A DNA stretch of 64,000 nucleotides from positions 60,043-124,042 of the forward strand of contig BAAHQB010000406.1 in the NCBI GenBank assembly GCA_054601695.1, read 5' to 3'. Position 1 is the stretch's first letter. The number at the start of each line of letters is the position of its first letter. Source of the stretch: Amorphochlora amoebiformis. Taxonomy: Eukaryota > Cercozoa > Chlorarachniophyceae. Of the stretch, positions 62,852-64,000 are shown in pieces. Below the pieces are notes generated by a model. The model saw only the letters and a list, made by a program, of their open reading frames with translations, was not told where the DNA came from and ran no database searches. A program made the position numbers and the translations under genes.

Positions 62852-64000
<1,149 letters not shown>

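Overview
The window is nuclear DNA of a microbial eukaryote. Every gene is split by GT-AG introns, intergenic regions are short, and the largest introns are filled with (TA)n microsatellites. No rRNA, tRNA, bacterial operon, phage or CRISPR feature was found. The predicted product of the last gene begins with a hydrophobic signal sequence followed by a basic, Ser-rich stretch, which looks like the bipartite leader of proteins sent to a secondary plastid. A secondary-plastid alga or a relative (for example a chromerid-type alveolate) is therefore the best guess, at low confidence.

Most long open frames in this window are artefacts: (TA)n reads as Tyr-Ile in every frame on both strands. The real genes were found by joining short exons between splice sites and requiring the codon phase to agree across each junction. 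Seven genes emerge: (A) + strand, 3' part only, last exons 1979-4917, a protein ending in a Cys-rich putative zinc motif; (B) - strand 23557 to 6396, about 27 exons, an ankyrin-repeat protein of about 900 residues; (C) + strand 23766-28979, 8 exons, a 777-residue largely disordered protein of unknown role; (D) - strand 46826 to 30849, about 27 exons, a Deg/HtrA-type serine protease with PDZ domain(s), about 700 residues; (E) + strand 47237-48567, 6 exons, a 344-residue DOT1-like SAM methyltransferase with an N-terminal acylation motif; (F) - strand 61714 to 48924, about 16 exons, a DHHC-family S-acyltransferase with a DHYC active site, about 286 residues; (G) + strand 62852 to beyond the window, an SRPBCC (START/COQ10-like) protein with a putative plastid leader.

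The genes alternate strictly. B/C, D/E and F/G are head-to-head pairs sharing promoter regions (208, 410 and about 1,140 bp). A/B, C/D and E/F are tail-to-tail pairs. The three tail-to-tail spacers are rich in the tetranucleotide CTAG.

The most striking feature is in the TA-filled introns of A, B, C, D, F and G. Beside the arrays lie tandem, usually truncated copies of the neighbouring exon edge (splice site plus a few to about 80 bases of exon). The extreme case is protease D, where the exon carrying the catalytic Ser (GNSGGP) is followed by five further copies. Gene E and the 5' half of gene C have only compact introns of about 40-80 bp and no such copies.
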